Of a stretch of DNA of 64,000 nt, positions 1 through 13,156 are shown piece after piece. How positions within the stretch are numbered: position 1 is the stretch's first letter; each line of letters begins with the position of its first letter. The DNA is taken from NCBI RefSeq assembly GCF_012273895.1, contig NC_052116.1:3968001-4032000 (forward strand). The letters are read 5' to 3'. Under the pieces are notes generated by a model. The model did no database searches. It was not told the origin of the DNA and saw only the letters and a list, made by a program, of their open reading frames with translations. The DNA is from Zerene cesonia (lineage: Eukaryota > Arthropoda > Insecta > Lepidoptera > Pieridae). The translations under genes and the position numbers were made by a program.

Positions 1-3000
1 AAGTAGTATCAAGTTCAGAAAGTCACTCGCCAAGTCAATGTTCGGGAATATTTAACAAGAACTATGTCTTAACTGTTGAAGCAGTGCGTTTAATATTATA
101 GTATTTGGGTAATAAATTCTAAAGATATTTTCTAAGGAATTAACAACGCTTAATTGCTTTAATCTTCAATTAGAAAAATTGCAAATCATTGGGTAAATGA
201 ATTTAACTTTCGCACTAGTAAGAATGTAGGTAGTCACGGTAATTATTAAAAGAACGCGCGTATAATCTATATTAACTGAACACTTATACTTCATTACAGA
301 TACTTAAAGATTTTAATAATATTACGGTTTATATGTTTTTATTTAATAATTACAATAAACTGCATTATTGAAACTAACTAATACTTGTTTAAATTATTTA
401 TTTTTTACATAGAATGTTTTAACTCTGATCGCACTAAAAATATGTTCTCATTCGTTTAACATAAAGCGTTGATCGTGTTTCATTCACACATTTATATCAG
501 TTTAATCTAGTAAATATATAAATTAAATTTTTTGGTGGGATATGCTTATGTCGTATTCTTATATGTATGTATTTTACGCACACTATTGATATAATAAGAG
601 CACAGGCTAGAGGACCAGGAAATTGCTTGAATTTGACAAGTCGAGGGTGGAGCTCTTCGCTAAACGGTTAGCGTTATGAGACGTGTTAAAGGAAGCAATA
701 ATACGAATAGAATTAAAAAAATATTTAACATGTACTTTATCATTCAATGATAGGGGTAAATGACTTAAATACTTCTCGTCCATTTAATAGACAATTCTAG
801 ATTTTGCCTTTTTAACACAAAAATGGCCCAGTTATAAAACAAAATACACGCAGTGCATATCATACTACTAAATAAAATATATAAGTAATTCTCATTAGGT
901 TACTATAAAATTTTCTTCCCAATTTAACGTAACAACATTACTGGATTATTTTAAAATTAGCAGTGCATTTATAAAAACGAGTAATAATGAACAAGTATAA
1001 CAGTATCAACTGGCAACAATCGGCTGTAATTACCCAATCATTTAATCCAAAAGATCGGAGATTAAAACATCCACTCCCAATTAATACGCGGGATTAGCAT
1101 GACGAAACAAAACAATAGAGTACAAAGGGATGTTTATGTGATATATTATAGCTTGCCTCCACACTACCAACTCATTTAATCACTGTAACTGCGGCTAATG
1201 TGCGACATTATTCCGGACGAAGAAAGCAAGGAAATATGGTGCGGACGTGATGTTATACAAAATATTACATGATTGTTTGCGTGGATACCGCGATGTATTC
1301 AGATATGTTATCTTCCTTTTCAAAATTAATATTAATGGGGGTTATTTTTTAGGTTGCGTTCAGCGTTTATGTTGTGTACTCGTTTTTTATATAAACTTCT
1401 TTGTGTATTCAAGATATCTTGCTATATAATAACAATATACATTTTTTACATATAAATATTGGTTCTTTAAATATAAGAAATATAACATTAATCTTGAAAT
1501 ATACAATGTAATGTTAAAAATTTAATTTCTCTAAGTAATAAAATGAGAGGATTTACAATTTACTTTTTAACGTTTCAGGCGGCCTATCTTACCATCGACA
1601 AAAAGGTAAAAAAAATTACCAGCGTGGGCATACAGTACTGCAACAAAGAAACTGCTCACAGACATAGTTTAATTTGGAGTGTAGCCAATAATTATTAATC
1701 TAAAGGTTCTAAAGTAGAAAATTTAAAATCCTATATTACACACAATCTTATGTGTAATTCCATCTAAAAATCTAATTATTTTATACGAGTATAATGGAGA
1801 TATCAACTATCTAAGCACTGTTTAAGCTGCACATAGGCATTTTCGTTTAAAGTGAAGCGTGGAAGTAGGTAGCTAAACCGTAAGGCGTAGTATTAACTGC
1901 CCATCAAAAGAAAACCAATATTAATCATCAGGTAGGTGTCCACATTTCACGAGGAATTGATAAAATGGTAATATTTCAATGTTTATGAGGTGCGATGGTG
2001 ATCGGCATTATGCTCAGCCAGAGCCATGCAAGAGACGGTGTTCGGGCAGCCATTAATTACAACGAACGTACTGTCCCGTGAAATATGAACCTGCAGCGAT
2101 ATCAAGCCACCATTGCACTGATGCCGATGAATTATTTATGAGGATAACAGAAAACGCATATGAATTTAGAACGCAGATCTCTCTCAGTATAGACCGGGCT
2201 TAATTAATTGTTGTTATCCATTGTCCGCGGCTTTGTTTGCGCATCTGTTATCTACTGAGACTTATAATTATCGTGATATTTCCCTGTATGCTGTGAAACA
2301 ATATATGAACCTTTTTTTTATAATACAAGTTTTTTTGAGAAGAGTTGAATTAAGAGAATTTCATATAATTATCTTAAATACACCATACTTTATAAAAGTA
2401 TTTACAGATTAACTCGAAATAAATAACGGACGGACGCATTAACGGTAATTCCTAAGAACTATATATATTCGTACATCGATAATCCCAATATAACCGATCC
2501 CATATGTATATTTTAATATGGCTAAAACAACAGCAAATTCTCTTGGATACTTATGGACGGAATGAAAAAAAAATCCTATGCATATAAATTATACGCATAA
2601 ACGAAAAACCTCATTACAATATGGAGTCGTGCCGAATCTACGGAACTATAAACCCACGAACTTGCGGTTTGGCTTATATTATATACTTCTTGTGACTTCT
2701 TGACTCCGAATTGCCAAGAAAAGCTTTTGAAAACTCCCTCTGGGAAACAGTGGCGCCAAAGGCAACGTCGAAACGTGGCTGAACAGAGCAGTTTGCCGAA
2801 AATCGGTAAAACTTTTAAAGATTTATTTACTGTTATATTGTTTTTACTGAATACTTATTTGTCCTTTAATATTGGATTATTCCGATTATAGACTTTTAGA
2901 TGGATATCATAGTTCGTGATATTTATTTATGATTAGATATATATTTAATTATGATTACTTACCCCAAAGTGTTTGTGGAAAATTAATAAAACAGATATTT

Positions 3001-3969
3001 TCCAAGAAAAAATGTTTTCCACTTCGTGGTAATACTAAACAATACGTTCACGACGATTAAGGTAATTCTAAATATCTGCTTGTTTTCTTGTGATTAATTA
3101 ATTTCTAAAATTGGTCCCTCATTAAGGCAATTACACAGGGTTTTGATGAAAGCAATCAGAATTGATTAATTTGATAATTACGTATTAAGTTCGGTTACCC
3201 TCGTTAAGAAATATTTCTTAAGATACCGTCAATGTGAATTGTGTAATCATCAAATTTAACATGTATAGAATATCTTTATATTTTTTTATACTTCCTAAAT
3301 CACTTCACAATCAACAAAGCTATGGAAAGACGGAATCTTATGAGGCTTAGCGTCTTCTAATATCAAGTTAACTCAGTCTAAAGTTTCGCTGGCTAAAGAT
3401 AAGACGAGACTTGGTTGGGATTACTTCAGTTCAACTATACTTTAACCTACGATGAACTACCGTATTCTCAGGTGACTTTTTATCATCCCACGCCTTTAAT
3501 ATTTTTGATAAACTCTATCCATCGAACACGACATAAATGTCATCCCTTTTATTATCAAATTAATTGTAATCAATTTAATTTTTATTACTTTCAGTCCTAT
3601 TAAACCAAGCAAATTTATGTCAGCCGATAGGTTATACGTAGCGTGTGCTCTTGTAGGCTAGCCTACAGTTTTATATTCATAGTTTCCTACCAAGCATGAT
3701 ATAAATATATATAAAAATAGCTATGAACAGTTCTCTACAAGCTATCGTAGACGTGTTTATTAATCGAAAATATTTAATCAATAGTTTCATCTGAAGTTCA
3801 GTCTATTCTCTGTTTCAGAGAAAGTCGTCTTTATACCACATACAAAGTAAAACTAATCAACTAAAATATCATTTAAATAGCGTTATTAAAATAAATCAAT
3901 AAACTTCATTCAAACAAACCACCCCAACAATATTTTATGATTATCTCTAAAAAACTCAACGTTACCCAA
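1..3969. other. gene-free AT-rich interval
   Basis: Only short random-looking open frames (60-63 codons). There is a hairpin CGCTAA-acgg-TTAGCG at 658-673 and a perfect 16-bp palindrome (TGTAGGCTAGCCTACA) at 3652-3667. Slightly GC-richer unique patches lie at about 2000-2130 and 2690-2810. No exon with splice sites or repeat family recognised. Confidence 0.5.
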
Positions 3970-4187
3970 TCCTACTATCCTACTAATTTTATAAATGCGA
4001 AATTTGTAAGGATGTGTGTGTGTGTGTTTGTTGCTCTTTCACGTAGAAACTGCTGAACCGATTGCAATGAAATTTACGTTTTAGGTACGTAGGTAGCTGG
4101 ACAACTGGAATAACATATAGGCAACTTTTTCTCCGATATTTCTACGGGATACGGACTTACGCGGGTGAAACCGCGGGGTGCAGCTAG
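3970..4187 (+). mobile_element. Helitron-like non-autonomous element, copy A
   Basis: Starts TC after a host A, ends CTAG before a host T, with no target duplication, and carries a hairpin (CGCGG-gtgaaa-CCGCG) 8 nt before CTAG. These are Helitron-type features. The body (ataaatgcga, tgctgaaccgattgcaatg, gctggacaactggaataac) is shared with copies at 15203, 43228, 52711 and 54551. The 5' end is duplicated in tandem, so the start is either 3970 or 3978. A (GT)n tract lies at 4011-4027. No coding capacity. Confidence 0.7.
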
Positions 4188-5640
4188 TAAACAATAACCT
4201 TGTAATTAATAACGATGCTACACAAAAATTATATAGAAAAATACTTTTGGTTATTTATTGGTAAATATTTCGAAGCAACTTAACCGGCAATATTTGGTTT
4301 AATTGTTATAAAATATGCTCTATACTAAAAAATCGAGAAGCGTCTTGTTTATTTTACATTTAATTTCTAGACAACAATAATGATAATTAAAAGCGTAGTC
4401 GTTCTCGTTTCGTTTCGCCAAGTTTCATCATAAACCAGCTTTAAAAGTATGCTTCGTAAAGGAACATTTTTAAAGGCGGGCACATTCACAAAAAACTTTT
4501 CCGCGTTTTCATTAGGGAAAGTTGTGAGTGTTATAAATTTTAATGATTCTTGCAAGCTTGTGTAATGAGCCTCACGATTTCTCGCCCCTCATAAATGAAG
4601 GAACTTAGGAGCTGGATTCATCTCTCATAAATATTGATTGTGGAATTTTGGTGATTAGTTTTATTGAATGGATTAGTCCAAAGATTTATACGCGTTCGAC
4701 ATTTGTTGCGTAGTCTATACAATGTCAATGCATATTGCTACTGTAGAATTTATGCATATAAAGAATGGGTAAACATCCTTTAAATTATTGTATATATACG
4801 TTTTTATCCGTTATCTATACGTTATATATACACATAAATACATCAGTACTCGAAATGATTAGACCTAGTTGTATTGTAAGAAAAAATATGAATTCTATTC
4901 GTGAAGTAATAATTGACCTACTTTTAATTTATGTATGTATTACCCAACTAATGAGCTCACATATTTGATATTTAAACAAATTAATTCTTTACCAGGTCAA
5001 CAACTACACTTTCGCAATAAATTGTAACCATTAATGATAAAGATAAATATCTCGTGTACTCTTTACACAGTCCCGACGCCAAGCAAAGAACACATTTCAT
5101 TAGCGGTCAGCTCAGACGTACCGTTTACTCAAACAATAAATTTTCATTTTTACGAAGGGACAAGTGAAAGAAGAGATAAATAGCGGGAAAGATTTGCGTT
5201 ACGAGGGCATAAAGAAAGGCGCTCGTGTGCATTAAGCTTTGCTTTGAATCAGGGAATATTTGATTTAGTGGGGCTGGCGGTCCAGTTTCCTGGTTACTAG
5301 ATTTTAGAGAGTTATGATACTGTCTACAGGAAACTATTTCGCTTGTGTTTTAGCGGCGTTTCTGGTTAAAAGTGGAACAAAGGAATTATCATTGTAAATG
5401 TTATCTCTGTTCTAGCTTTTTTTGAAACATTATGAAAATATGTATGTTTTTTTTCTTATAATGATTTATGAACTAAGATTTCATTCTGGATAATATGAAG
5501 TGAGTAAAACTAATATAATGACCATATTATAATATCCTAAGCCAACACTTGAAACATGGATTTTAAAAACCATAGAAATTTGTTTTATTTTCTTTTTTCT
5601 CTAATTACCCATTTTAAATATTTGAAAAATACAAGTAGGT
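4188..5640. other. gene-free AT-rich interval
   Basis: No exon or repeat family recognised. A slightly GC-richer unique patch is at about 5080-5300. Confidence 0.5.
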
Positions 5641-5694
5641 GTCCAAGTGGTAAAGCATATGGCAAAAGACACAGGTTCAAATCCCGAGACACGA
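5636..5694 (+). repeat. tRNA-like SINE head
   Basis: An A-box-like TGTCCAAGTGGT (5640-5651) is followed by a perfect B box GGTTCAAATCC at 5674-5684, the spacing of an internal RNA polymerase III promoter. The T-arm and acceptor stems do not pair properly, so this is not a functional tRNA gene. A T-rich run follows directly. Best read as a SINE fragment or tRNA pseudogene. Confidence 0.4.
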
Positions 5695-8600
5695 TATTTT
5701 TTTTATTCTATACATATTTCAAGAATTTAACCCTCAATCGAATTATTCAAGCCCAACTATCTTAAAGTTATAATAAAATGGTTGTAATCACGATTGAACA
5801 ATATATCAAAAGGCTGCCGCGAAGCTAAAATCACGTTAAAAATGTAAAGTATTCCATTTGGTTTGGGTCGGTTACACCTTTCAGCGCTTGCCCAAGGGGG
5901 TGATCATCCACAGGCTTCACTGCATTACCCTTCTATGTATCTTCTACCTTTGTTTTAGCGATTTTTGTCGAGATTGGATCATAAAAGTTTATGCTCTTTG
6001 GATTTTATGTAAGCGGCTTTTGAATTATACATATTCATAAATATTTTTTGAAATAGCTACTACGTACTTTATGTAGGTACTACACGTATAGTTAGACGGA
6101 CAGACAGACTTACTACTTCATTTTTAATTGAAAAAATTTTGTGTCACATTGTTTGTCCGCGATGGATTCCTAAAGGACTCAATCGATTTTAATCAAATTT
6201 GCACACCATATTATGTAGTTTGATCCAACCTTACAGATAGGATAGTTTATATTATATCAATTACGATAAATGACTACCTTGGCGAAGCCAATCAAGCCAA
6301 TTATACCAAGAATTAGAATAACGTAAAATGAAATCAATAACCTACACAGAATGCAATATGACAAATCCATAAGGCATAAATTATTACAATTTCATACATA
6401 ACATATATTACAGGCGTCATTGATTACAGAAGACACTTCCTCGTAATGATTAAGGCAAATAATTATAGAGGGAACGAGAGCGTGAAAATGAGCAAGTCGC
6501 CTGTGAGACGTGTTCGATAATTCGTACTTTCAATTAAATTACTTGTTCATTAACCATATAATCTCGTGGGGTGGCTCTTAACACATTTACCAATTTGGGG
6601 AAGGTTTAAAATTATAATGTAACTATAAAATCCGGGATGTAATCATCACCATCAATTTCTGACACCCTTTCTCAAATGTGTGTTTAAGTATAAATAAAAC
6701 ATATGTTAAAGATACTAAAACTATATTTCAGTTTATTTGTTGAAGTTTTTTGGTCTTTTGGATTTTTGTATGACGAAATTTCATTATATCAATTTTGTTT
6801 TCATATTAGAAAATTATTAAGATAAATACATTATACTTCTTCTTGGTAAATATATGTTTCGAGCTCCTGTGGAATAAAATCATTGTTATCAATATTGCAA
6901 ACAATTATTATTATGATAAAATATGATTTTTGTTTTTTAATCTTAAAATTTAAAATTAAAAAAAGCTTAGGACATCAACAAACGCCGCCACAAGATGGGA
7001 TTTGTAGAGAAGACGCCCACTGGCGTCAACCGTGTACAAAGAGTCCATGTAAAACGTATGAATGCTACTGGTAATATGACGGTGTCGGCTTTTTGGGGGT
7101 TAGGACGGGTGACCCTTACGTTCTATTTACTCATAGTGATAAATGATTGGTTTGATAATAATTTTATAAGTAAGAAGTGCCTTTTTAACTTTGACAACTC
7201 AATCGCGAAACAAATTCAAACGTCATTTGGTATTCAATTCGATACACCGATTTAACTTGGCCGGATTTGCTTTGCTAATGAATTTGCTGATTATCTTCTA
7301 AGCCGCTGCGAAACTTTTGACGCTTTTGATAAAGTGTCATATTTTATTTTCCTCTCGCTAAATAAGGGTCTATAAATTAAGTGCTGAATCAGTTAACCTT
7401 TGTATTCCATTTCTATAATATGAATTTTGGCGCAGGGTAAGTAAGTCGTTTCAGTAAATAATATATTATACAGCTAGTAAATTATTCTCAATACAGACGT
7501 TTATAATTTTTCAACGATCAAAGTATGCAGCTATAGCTTCGCATGATGAAACCTTTAAATATGATATTAAATAAGAATACAATTTTTTCCTACAAAAAGA
7601 TCACCTAACAACTACTCCAGTTTCTAAAATGGGACCATATTATAACATTCATACATACCCTATCAGATAGAATAATAATCACACCACCGATTTAAAATCG
7701 GAGTATAATAGAGTAACAATACCCAAAAAATATACAGTTGCATTGGAGAGCCTCCGTCATTTTTGGGAACGACGCTTAAAAATATCATTTTATTGTAATC
7801 GTTTAATCTAAATTCATATATAATAACATATTGTAAACAATAAATAAGAATCTCCCCAGTGTAGTTAATATTATAGAGTGGGCATTAAACATTAATATAA
7901 TTAAGCACATACGTTCAGCAAACAGAGTGCAGTAGCTAATTACATCTGAGTGGTCTCTAGCAGAACAATGGGCAGCTGGCGCAAGTAACTTAAACTACAA
8001 TTAAGGGCAACTTGCCAACTAAACAGTTTAGATAAATTAGCGACCCTTTTCTAAAATGTCCGCGTTGATCATTAAGAGAGACCTTGAATAGGGTAGAACT
8101 CTGTAATGTCTTTGTTTATTGAAAGTTGATATATTGTGATGCGGTTGCGTTGTGACCCGTAAGTTACTGATCGATCGCTAGGGGCGATTATAGCTTGTTG
8201 TACTTTTGGAGATGAATGATGATAATGACTGCCATTAGCCTTATAATTGGTTATATCATAAGGCGTGAGCAATATTTGTATTAGTTGTAAATAAAATACG
8301 CAATTAAATTGTAATTTACATATCGTACTCTAAATACTTCGAGTATCAAAATAGATTTAGACATTGAGGGTGTGTGTAATGCCCAGATCTCTAGGTGGTA
8401 CAAAAATTTTGTATTCGTGAAAGGAGACTGGTTATGCTGATTAGGTAATCTTGTGTTCTTTAACTTTTAAGCCCATGCTGGTCTAGATTAATTAAGTTAT
8501 AATATATATTTTGTAATTCAATCAAAATATCTCAACCATTGTATTATGTGTGTTATATTTCAAATACCTTAAAGATATTAGTAGTTTAATTTCTTGTATT

Positions 8601-9379
8601 TAAATCAGTATTTTTAATTATTATTTCAATTAAAGTAAAGCATGTATTTTGCCCAGCCCTGAATATCGTATAGTTCAATAGATTTGGTTTGAGGAAAATG
8701 CGACTTAACCGGTAAAGAGAGATCGGGAGAACTCGTTTTGGGACATTTAACATTTTTAATTGTCAAACTTGAAAATTCCGTGGAGATTGGGGCATATTAC
8801 CGTCATTTCATTCGATAGGTTGTATGCTTGTTATAGAAATATTTATTCCGCAGGAATTAGTGTTAATATAAAAAATCTAATAAAACAAACCTAAATTTGT
8901 TTATCTGTTTGTATAAAAATTGCAAATATAAAAATACGCCATTAAATTTGTTACAAAATATCGCTCAGAGTTTCGTTATATTGGTGTTGACTTAAAGAAT
9001 AAACATCTGTATTCTATCATTGTGTTTACTGACTTTTCTTACTGTGTGAAAAATTGTCTTATTCTGAAAGATATCATATATTTCAGTCTCCTAAAATTTC
9101 GTTGATGAAAATATTTGTAAACTCTTCTTAAGAAGTGAAGTAGAAATCTTGTTACTATAACGTTTAGATAATTTTAAAATGTTGAGAAAACTTTAGAGGG
9201 AAGCTGCAGTTTTCTTGTACTTTCCTTGTCCCGTTTTAAAATTTTCTTGGATATAAAATTCATGGTAAAAGTTAGTGGAAAATTTTTAGAATGAATCTTT
9301 TGCATTATACTGTATATTCTTTATTTTCTTCAGTATGATGTATGATTAATTGATTAGTTTATATTGTATTATGCTGTAA
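5695..9379. other. gene-free AT-rich interval
   Basis: No splice-bounded exon seen. The longest open frame (6995-7255, 86 codons) has no recognisable domain and starts in an AT-rich context. No repeat family recognised. Confidence 0.45.
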
Positions 9380-9535
9380 TAGTCCAGTCATTTTAGGGGG
9401 TTCACCTAGGAAACGTGGCCTACCTAGCTGTAAATTCGTATATACATGTATGTTGGGATGACAAAAGTAGTCTCAAAATTCACCAATGATTCTCCGTCCG
9501 CAAGTTCAAAAATTTGGGGTCAAAAGTAAAAAAAA
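9380..9535 (+). repeat. left terminal inverted repeat
   Basis: 156 bp visible, running straight into the gap, so its inner end is cut off. It pairs with 10761-10926. Confidence 0.7.
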
Positions 9536-10535
9536 NNNNNNNNNNNNNNNNNNNNNNNNNNNNNNNNNNNNNNNNNNNNNNNNNNNNNNNNNNNNNNNNN
9601 NNNNNNNNNNNNNNNNNNNNNNNNNNNNNNNNNNNNNNNNNNNNNNNNNNNNNNNNNNNNNNNNNNNNNNNNNNNNNNNNNNNNNNNNNNNNNNNNNNNN
9701 NNNNNNNNNNNNNNNNNNNNNNNNNNNNNNNNNNNNNNNNNNNNNNNNNNNNNNNNNNNNNNNNNNNNNNNNNNNNNNNNNNNNNNNNNNNNNNNNNNNN
9801 NNNNNNNNNNNNNNNNNNNNNNNNNNNNNNNNNNNNNNNNNNNNNNNNNNNNNNNNNNNNNNNNNNNNNNNNNNNNNNNNNNNNNNNNNNNNNNNNNNNN
9901 NNNNNNNNNNNNNNNNNNNNNNNNNNNNNNNNNNNNNNNNNNNNNNNNNNNNNNNNNNNNNNNNNNNNNNNNNNNNNNNNNNNNNNNNNNNNNNNNNNNN
10001 NNNNNNNNNNNNNNNNNNNNNNNNNNNNNNNNNNNNNNNNNNNNNNNNNNNNNNNNNNNNNNNNNNNNNNNNNNNNNNNNNNNNNNNNNNNNNNNNNNNN
10101 NNNNNNNNNNNNNNNNNNNNNNNNNNNNNNNNNNNNNNNNNNNNNNNNNNNNNNNNNNNNNNNNNNNNNNNNNNNNNNNNNNNNNNNNNNNNNNNNNNNN
10201 NNNNNNNNNNNNNNNNNNNNNNNNNNNNNNNNNNNNNNNNNNNNNNNNNNNNNNNNNNNNNNNNNNNNNNNNNNNNNNNNNNNNNNNNNNNNNNNNNNNN
10301 NNNNNNNNNNNNNNNNNNNNNNNNNNNNNNNNNNNNNNNNNNNNNNNNNNNNNNNNNNNNNNNNNNNNNNNNNNNNNNNNNNNNNNNNNNNNNNNNNNNN
10401 NNNNNNNNNNNNNNNNNNNNNNNNNNNNNNNNNNNNNNNNNNNNNNNNNNNNNNNNNNNNNNNNNNNNNNNNNNNNNNNNNNNNNNNNNNNNNNNNNNNN
10501 NNNNNNNNNNNNNNNNNNNNNNNNNNNNNNNNNNN
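9536..10535. other. assembly gap 1 (1000 N)
   Basis: Exactly 1000 N, so a conventional placeholder. It sits inside the inverted-repeat element. Open frames running through it are artefacts. Confidence 0.98.
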
Positions 10536-10760
10536 ATAAAAAATGCAAATTATTTATAATTATATATTAAAAAATAATTTAGAAATCATAAATGAGCTGA
10601 TTTCGATCGGGACTATCTATCTCAAAAACGATTCAAAATGAAAAAAAATGTTTGAAACAAAAGTTGTAGAGAATTTAATTTTCTACAAAAATGATAATAA
10701 ATACAATTGGCATAAAAGCCACTGGAAACGAGATATTGGCAAAAACGTGCAAAAAGTCGT

Positions 10761-10926
10761 TTTTTTTTTACTTTTGACCCCAAATTTTTGAACTTGCGGA
10801 CGGAGAATCATTTGTGAATTTTGAGACTACTTTTGTCATGCCAACATACAAGTATATACGAATTTTCAGCTAGGTAGGCTACGTTTCCGAAATGCAGGCC
10901 TAAATCGACCTAAAACTACTGGACTA
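10761..10926 (-). repeat. right terminal inverted repeat
   Basis: 166 bp, complementary to 9380-9535. The outer 40 bp are more diverged and contain an indel relative to the left arm; the inner part is nearly identical. Confidence 0.7.
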
Positions 10927-10995
10927 TAAGTAACTGAAACATAATTGTAATTAAATTTAAATATATTGAAAACACACTTTGCTTTCTAGTATGCA

Positions 10996-11212
10996 TTTTT
11001 TTTTCTTTTTTTTTATGTCATAGCGGGCAACTGAGCTGGTGGTTCGCCTGAAGGAAAGCGATCACCGCCCATGAACATTCGCAAAGGTAAGGCCTCTGCG
11101 AATGCGCTGCCCGCTTTTTTGGGATAAGGGATAAGGAATGGATTAACGACTGGAAAGAAGGAATGCACTGGGACGGGTGAGGAAAAGGAAACGGGCCTCC
11201 TCCCTGCATATA
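10996..11212 (-). mobile_element. retroposon-like repeat (GTCGAGCACG family), 5'-truncated
   Basis: Matches the reverse complement of the copy at 42427-42743 over its 3' two thirds (gcgggcaactgagctggtgg, gaacattcgcaaagg, ggataaggaatgg). A T-rich tract at 10996-11014 is its poly(A) tail on the minus strand. TATGCAT occurs at both edges and may be the target duplication. Frames at 11013-11282 are shadows of this repeat. Confidence 0.7.
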
Positions 11213-11217
11213 TGCAT

Positions 11218-13086
11218 CTAACTCTTACTAGCATTATAAATATGAAGATGTGCTTGTTTGTTTGTGTATCAACGCGTCGCAACGGTGTGACCTATAGTAC
11301 GATTTATGGCCGGAAATAGTGAAAAGGCCAGAGAGTGATATAGACTACCCTTTACAAACAAAACACATTTCTGCTGAATTAAAAACATGAAATACTAAAT
11401 TTACTTATTAAGACCTTTACTTATTAAGATTCTAATAATTCTTGCATTTATTAATAGGTACGTGAATCCTGAGTGCTACGTCCATAATTTTGTAGTTATA
11501 TTGTAGTTAGATATACAAGAGGCTGTCTTATCGTATAGGATCTTTTTGCCGCACCAAGTATGCAATCATCGCTATAGGAAAATAATAAACAAAGTTAAAG
11601 TGAACATTTCAAACTTGAAAACAAATGATTTTTACGTATATAGTTAAAAAAAAATAATATTCCTATAAATATAGTAATTAATTTCTATTAATTTATAATC
11701 AATTGTTGATGTACGCCTTATGAAAAGAAGGTATTCAAAATATACCTGGCTATGATCATATAGCAATTGATGATAAATAAGCTTAAAATATGCAAAATTT
11801 AATCCCTTTGGGTAGTTTTCGAAGGGACAGAATCCTTCATAATTAAAATCCACTTAAATATTTATCGTCCCTTTGCTCATTCTATTAATACAAATAGATT
11901 TTTACAAGCTGTTTAGCTCGAAGAAAAATTCTCGAACCAACTCGAGAGATCTCTCGGAGGCTCATGTTACAGAAAACTTTGTAAGAACGGTTAAATTTCA
12001 GATCCAATATAAACTGCGGGTAAACTGAAGTTTCGACTTTAATCATACTTGCTGTTTTAATCTTGTTTGCCCACTAAATTGATGGTTCGAAAAACAGGGA
12101 CTTATTCGCAAGGCCAATCATTATCCAGATAATTTGATCCATCGTAATAGAACGGATAAATTCTACTCAATACTTTACTCAGAAGAAAAGATTACGGATG
12201 ATCTTTGGGGCGTTATTCGTGTTGTGTTTATGTAAAACTAGCTGCTTGTCTCGGCTTCACTCGGGTTGATCCGAGCCAAGGCAAGACGGGTGCAAGAACC
12301 GAATTCTATCGATTTTTCTTTGTGCTGGAAGGGTGCTTGGATATTTGAAAATTGTCATTTTTAAATCGTTTTTTTTTTGTAAAGTTTTCAAGCCAGGAAT
12401 CAGACAATTGCCTAACATACAAACAAATTGTTAATCATATTAATATTTACAGGTGTATATTCGATTTAAGTATACAACAAGAACTGTTTTGGAATAACAC
12501 GAGTGAAATTGGTTTATATGATATTTAAATTTACAATAGTGTTGATAGAATTATTTATTAGAGTAACAACATTTCTTTGTCTGTTTAAACATAGGAACTT
12601 TGGTTCTACCAATTCTATCTTACTTACATTGCGTGATATATGGAATGAAAATTTTTAATATAATACAAAAACATATAATACATATTTAATATTATAGAAT
12701 AGTTAAATAATAAAGATGTACATACCTATAATTTCTCTATTTAATGTATTTTAGGCATACGAACCATAACATTGATAATTATACTAACTTTGGGACAATC
12801 TCGCAAGACATTAATTAAAAAACATTAAGACTTTCTTTTGAAATAAATAAAAGATCTTGTAACAAACTTCGCTGACGGATTCATACAAAATGAATATTAC
12901 CATAATATCCGAGTCATATTTTAACATTCAATGATATGACAGTTTGGTAGAATGAAATATTATGTAGTAAGCGATATTTTAAAGAGAATATTATATTATT
13001 ATCTATACAGAATCCTTTAAAAGTTCAGGACATGACATAGTAGGTTATTATTTATGCCTTTTGCGGCAAGTCACAATGTAAATGCA
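11218..13086. other. gene-free interval with degenerate repeat fragments
   Basis: At 11218-11290 ttactagcattataaatatg followed by tttgtttgtgt resembles the 5' end of Helitron-like copies. At 12238, CTAGCTGCTTGTCTCGGC next to a host A resembles a minus-strand 3' end, but the following 100 bases are too diverged to assign. A perfect palindrome CGAGAGATCTCTCG is at 11943-11956. Otherwise nothing recognised. Confidence 0.4.
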
Positions 13087-13156
13087 ACAAAGGCGTCCGT
13101 TACATTTACATGCAATCAGTCACCATCGCTTATTCATAGATCAGTAAGAGGATTGC
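13087..13156 (+). repeat. low-copy repeat, copy 1
   Basis: acaaaggcgtccgttac, then tgcaatcagt and atcgcttattcat, aligns with 28324-28390 at roughly 75-80 percent with one 5-bp gap. The similarity stops abruptly on both sides. Nature unknown: old repeat or related regulatory DNA. Confidence 0.5.

Larger units (their letters stand above)
9380..10926. mobile_element. long terminal-inverted-repeat element interrupted by an assembly gap
   Basis: Bases 9380-9535 reappear in reverse complement at 10761-10926, both outer ends reading TAGTCCAGT inward. The best stretch, from acctagctg to caaaagtaaaaaaa, is over 100 bp with few mismatches. TAA flanks both ends (9377-9379 and 10927-10929), a possible 3-bp target duplication as in PIF/Harbinger elements; TIRs this long are unusual for that group. 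Internal sequence at 10536-10760 is AT-rich and non-coding. True length is unknown because of the gap. Confidence 0.65.

Noticed and set aside
5636..5694. A genuine tRNA gene
   Set aside because: The B box is perfect but the T-arm and acceptor stem do not pair, so a SINE head is more likely.
9486..10559. Open frames of over 340 codons across gap 1, and similar ones across gaps 2 and 3
   Set aside because: They consist of N filler.
11013..11282. 89-codon minus-strand ORF, and the related one at 42455-42736
   Set aside because: Both translate the same interspersed repeat; the shared peptide reflects shared repeat DNA, not a gene family.
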